Source: Haloferacaceae archaeon
GTDB lineage: Archaea; Halobacteriota; Halobacteria; Halobacteriales; Haloferacaceae
NCBI GenBank assembly: GCA_018609965.1
Contig: JAHENP010000288.1
Location: forward strand, 1-12,524
DNA length: 12,524 bases
Direction of reading: 5' to 3'
A program made the position numbers and the translations under genes. Of the stretch, positions 12,380 to 12,524 are shown piece by piece. Positions within the stretch are counted from its first letter, which is position 1. Each line of letters opens with the position of its first letter. A model generated the notes under the pieces. The model saw nothing but the letters and a program-made list of their open reading frames with translations. It searched no databases and had not been told where the DNA came from.

Positions 12380-12524
12380 ATGACTGGACTGAGGCGGTTC
12401 AGCCGCCCAACGAAACGGATAATATCAGATTCAGCCCAGGCTACGTTCGAAGAACCCCTTCGAACCACTGGCAGTGGGTTCCGGACAGAAAGTAACTCTG
12501 ACTCCCAGTATGGGATAGGAGTAA
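12380..12524 (+). CDS. Unidentified protein, N-terminal 48 codons; cut by the right edge
   Basis: The frame opens at ATG with MTGLRRFSRPTK and stays open to the edge, with polar residues and many Ser/Thr and a basic start. No signal peptide, membrane segment or known motif is seen in this part. Support comes from the TATA-like TTTAT about 22 nt upstream and the absence of stops. The GC content is lower than in the main genes, and two short palindromes (GTTCGAAG-N5-CTTCGAAC at 12445-12465 and CCACT-GGC-AGTGG just after) fall inside it. It could also be non-coding DNA of an accessory region; an opposite-strand frame covers part of it. Confidence 0.35.
   Translation, partial: MTGLRRFSRPTKRIISDSAQATFEEPLRTTGSGFRTESNSDSQYGIGV

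Noticed and set aside
12265..12468. 67-residue minus-strand frame ending in PPLKGWAFS
   Set aside because: The ending is a translation of the element's terminal hairpin, and the remainder is antisense to the edge frame; such endings are common read-throughs of these repeats.
12445..12478. tRNA-like GGTTCGAA box near the right edge
   Set aside because: The GTTCGAA comes from a palindrome; no acceptor stem, D-arm or anticodon arm can be placed around it on either strand.
1..12524. CRISPR array, rRNA or tRNA genes
   Set aside because: No regularly spaced direct repeats and no conserved RNA gene signatures were seen on either strand.

Overview
The window reads as chromosomal DNA from a haloarchaeon (class Halobacteria). 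It has high GC and strongly acidic predicted proteins. Promoter-like A/T patches lie about 25-30 nt before start codons, several genes appear leaderless, and there is an archaeal-type UppP, a TrmB-family regulator and a haloarchaeal-style intein. I cannot name a genus.

Layout. Positions 1-4566 (minus strand) hold an amino-sugar block, listed here in order of transcription: glmM (phosphoglucosamine mutase), uppP copy 1, a 41-residue acidic small ORF, glmU-like nucleotidylyltransferase/acyltransferase, and glmS (cut by the left edge). A TrmB-family regulator (4668-5519, plus strand) diverges from glmM. Positions 5539-9796 (minus) hold three consecutive extended short-chain dehydrogenase/reductase (SDR) sugar-nucleotide enzymes. 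The first one transcribed resembles UDP-sulfoquinovose synthase (SQD1/Agl3) and is interrupted by a 350-residue LAGLIDADG intein placed inside the catalytic Y-x-x-x-K motif. Positions 10060-11999 (minus) hold a second uppP paralogue, a two-membrane-segment protein of unknown function and a DUF457-like membrane metal-dependent hydrolase. The right end (12000-12524) carries a roughly 236-bp element with inverted hairpin termini, like those of IS200/IS605-related (IS1341-type) elements, and then the start of an unidentified plus-strand gene.

How it fits together. GlmS, GlmM and GlmU form the route from fructose-6-phosphate to UDP-GlcNAc. The SDR trio probably makes modified nucleotide sugars. 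UppP recycles polyprenyl-diphosphate carriers. Together this suggests precursor supply for surface glycans (N-glycosylation, glycolipid or exopolysaccharide), although no glycosyltransferase or oligosaccharyltransferase is in view.

The strongest non-obvious signal is an identical 21-bp palindrome, GTTACTC-N7-GAGTAAC. It sits at the start codon of the small-ORF/glmU/glmS unit and again about 7.6 kb away at the start of the SDR operon. It matches the TACT-N7/8-GAGTA motif known to me for Halobacterium salinarum TrmB. This suggests both sugar-nucleotide branches are controlled by one nutrient-sensing regulator. Other notable points are the intein position, the mosaic divergence of the two uppP copies, and the terminal-inverted-repeat element.
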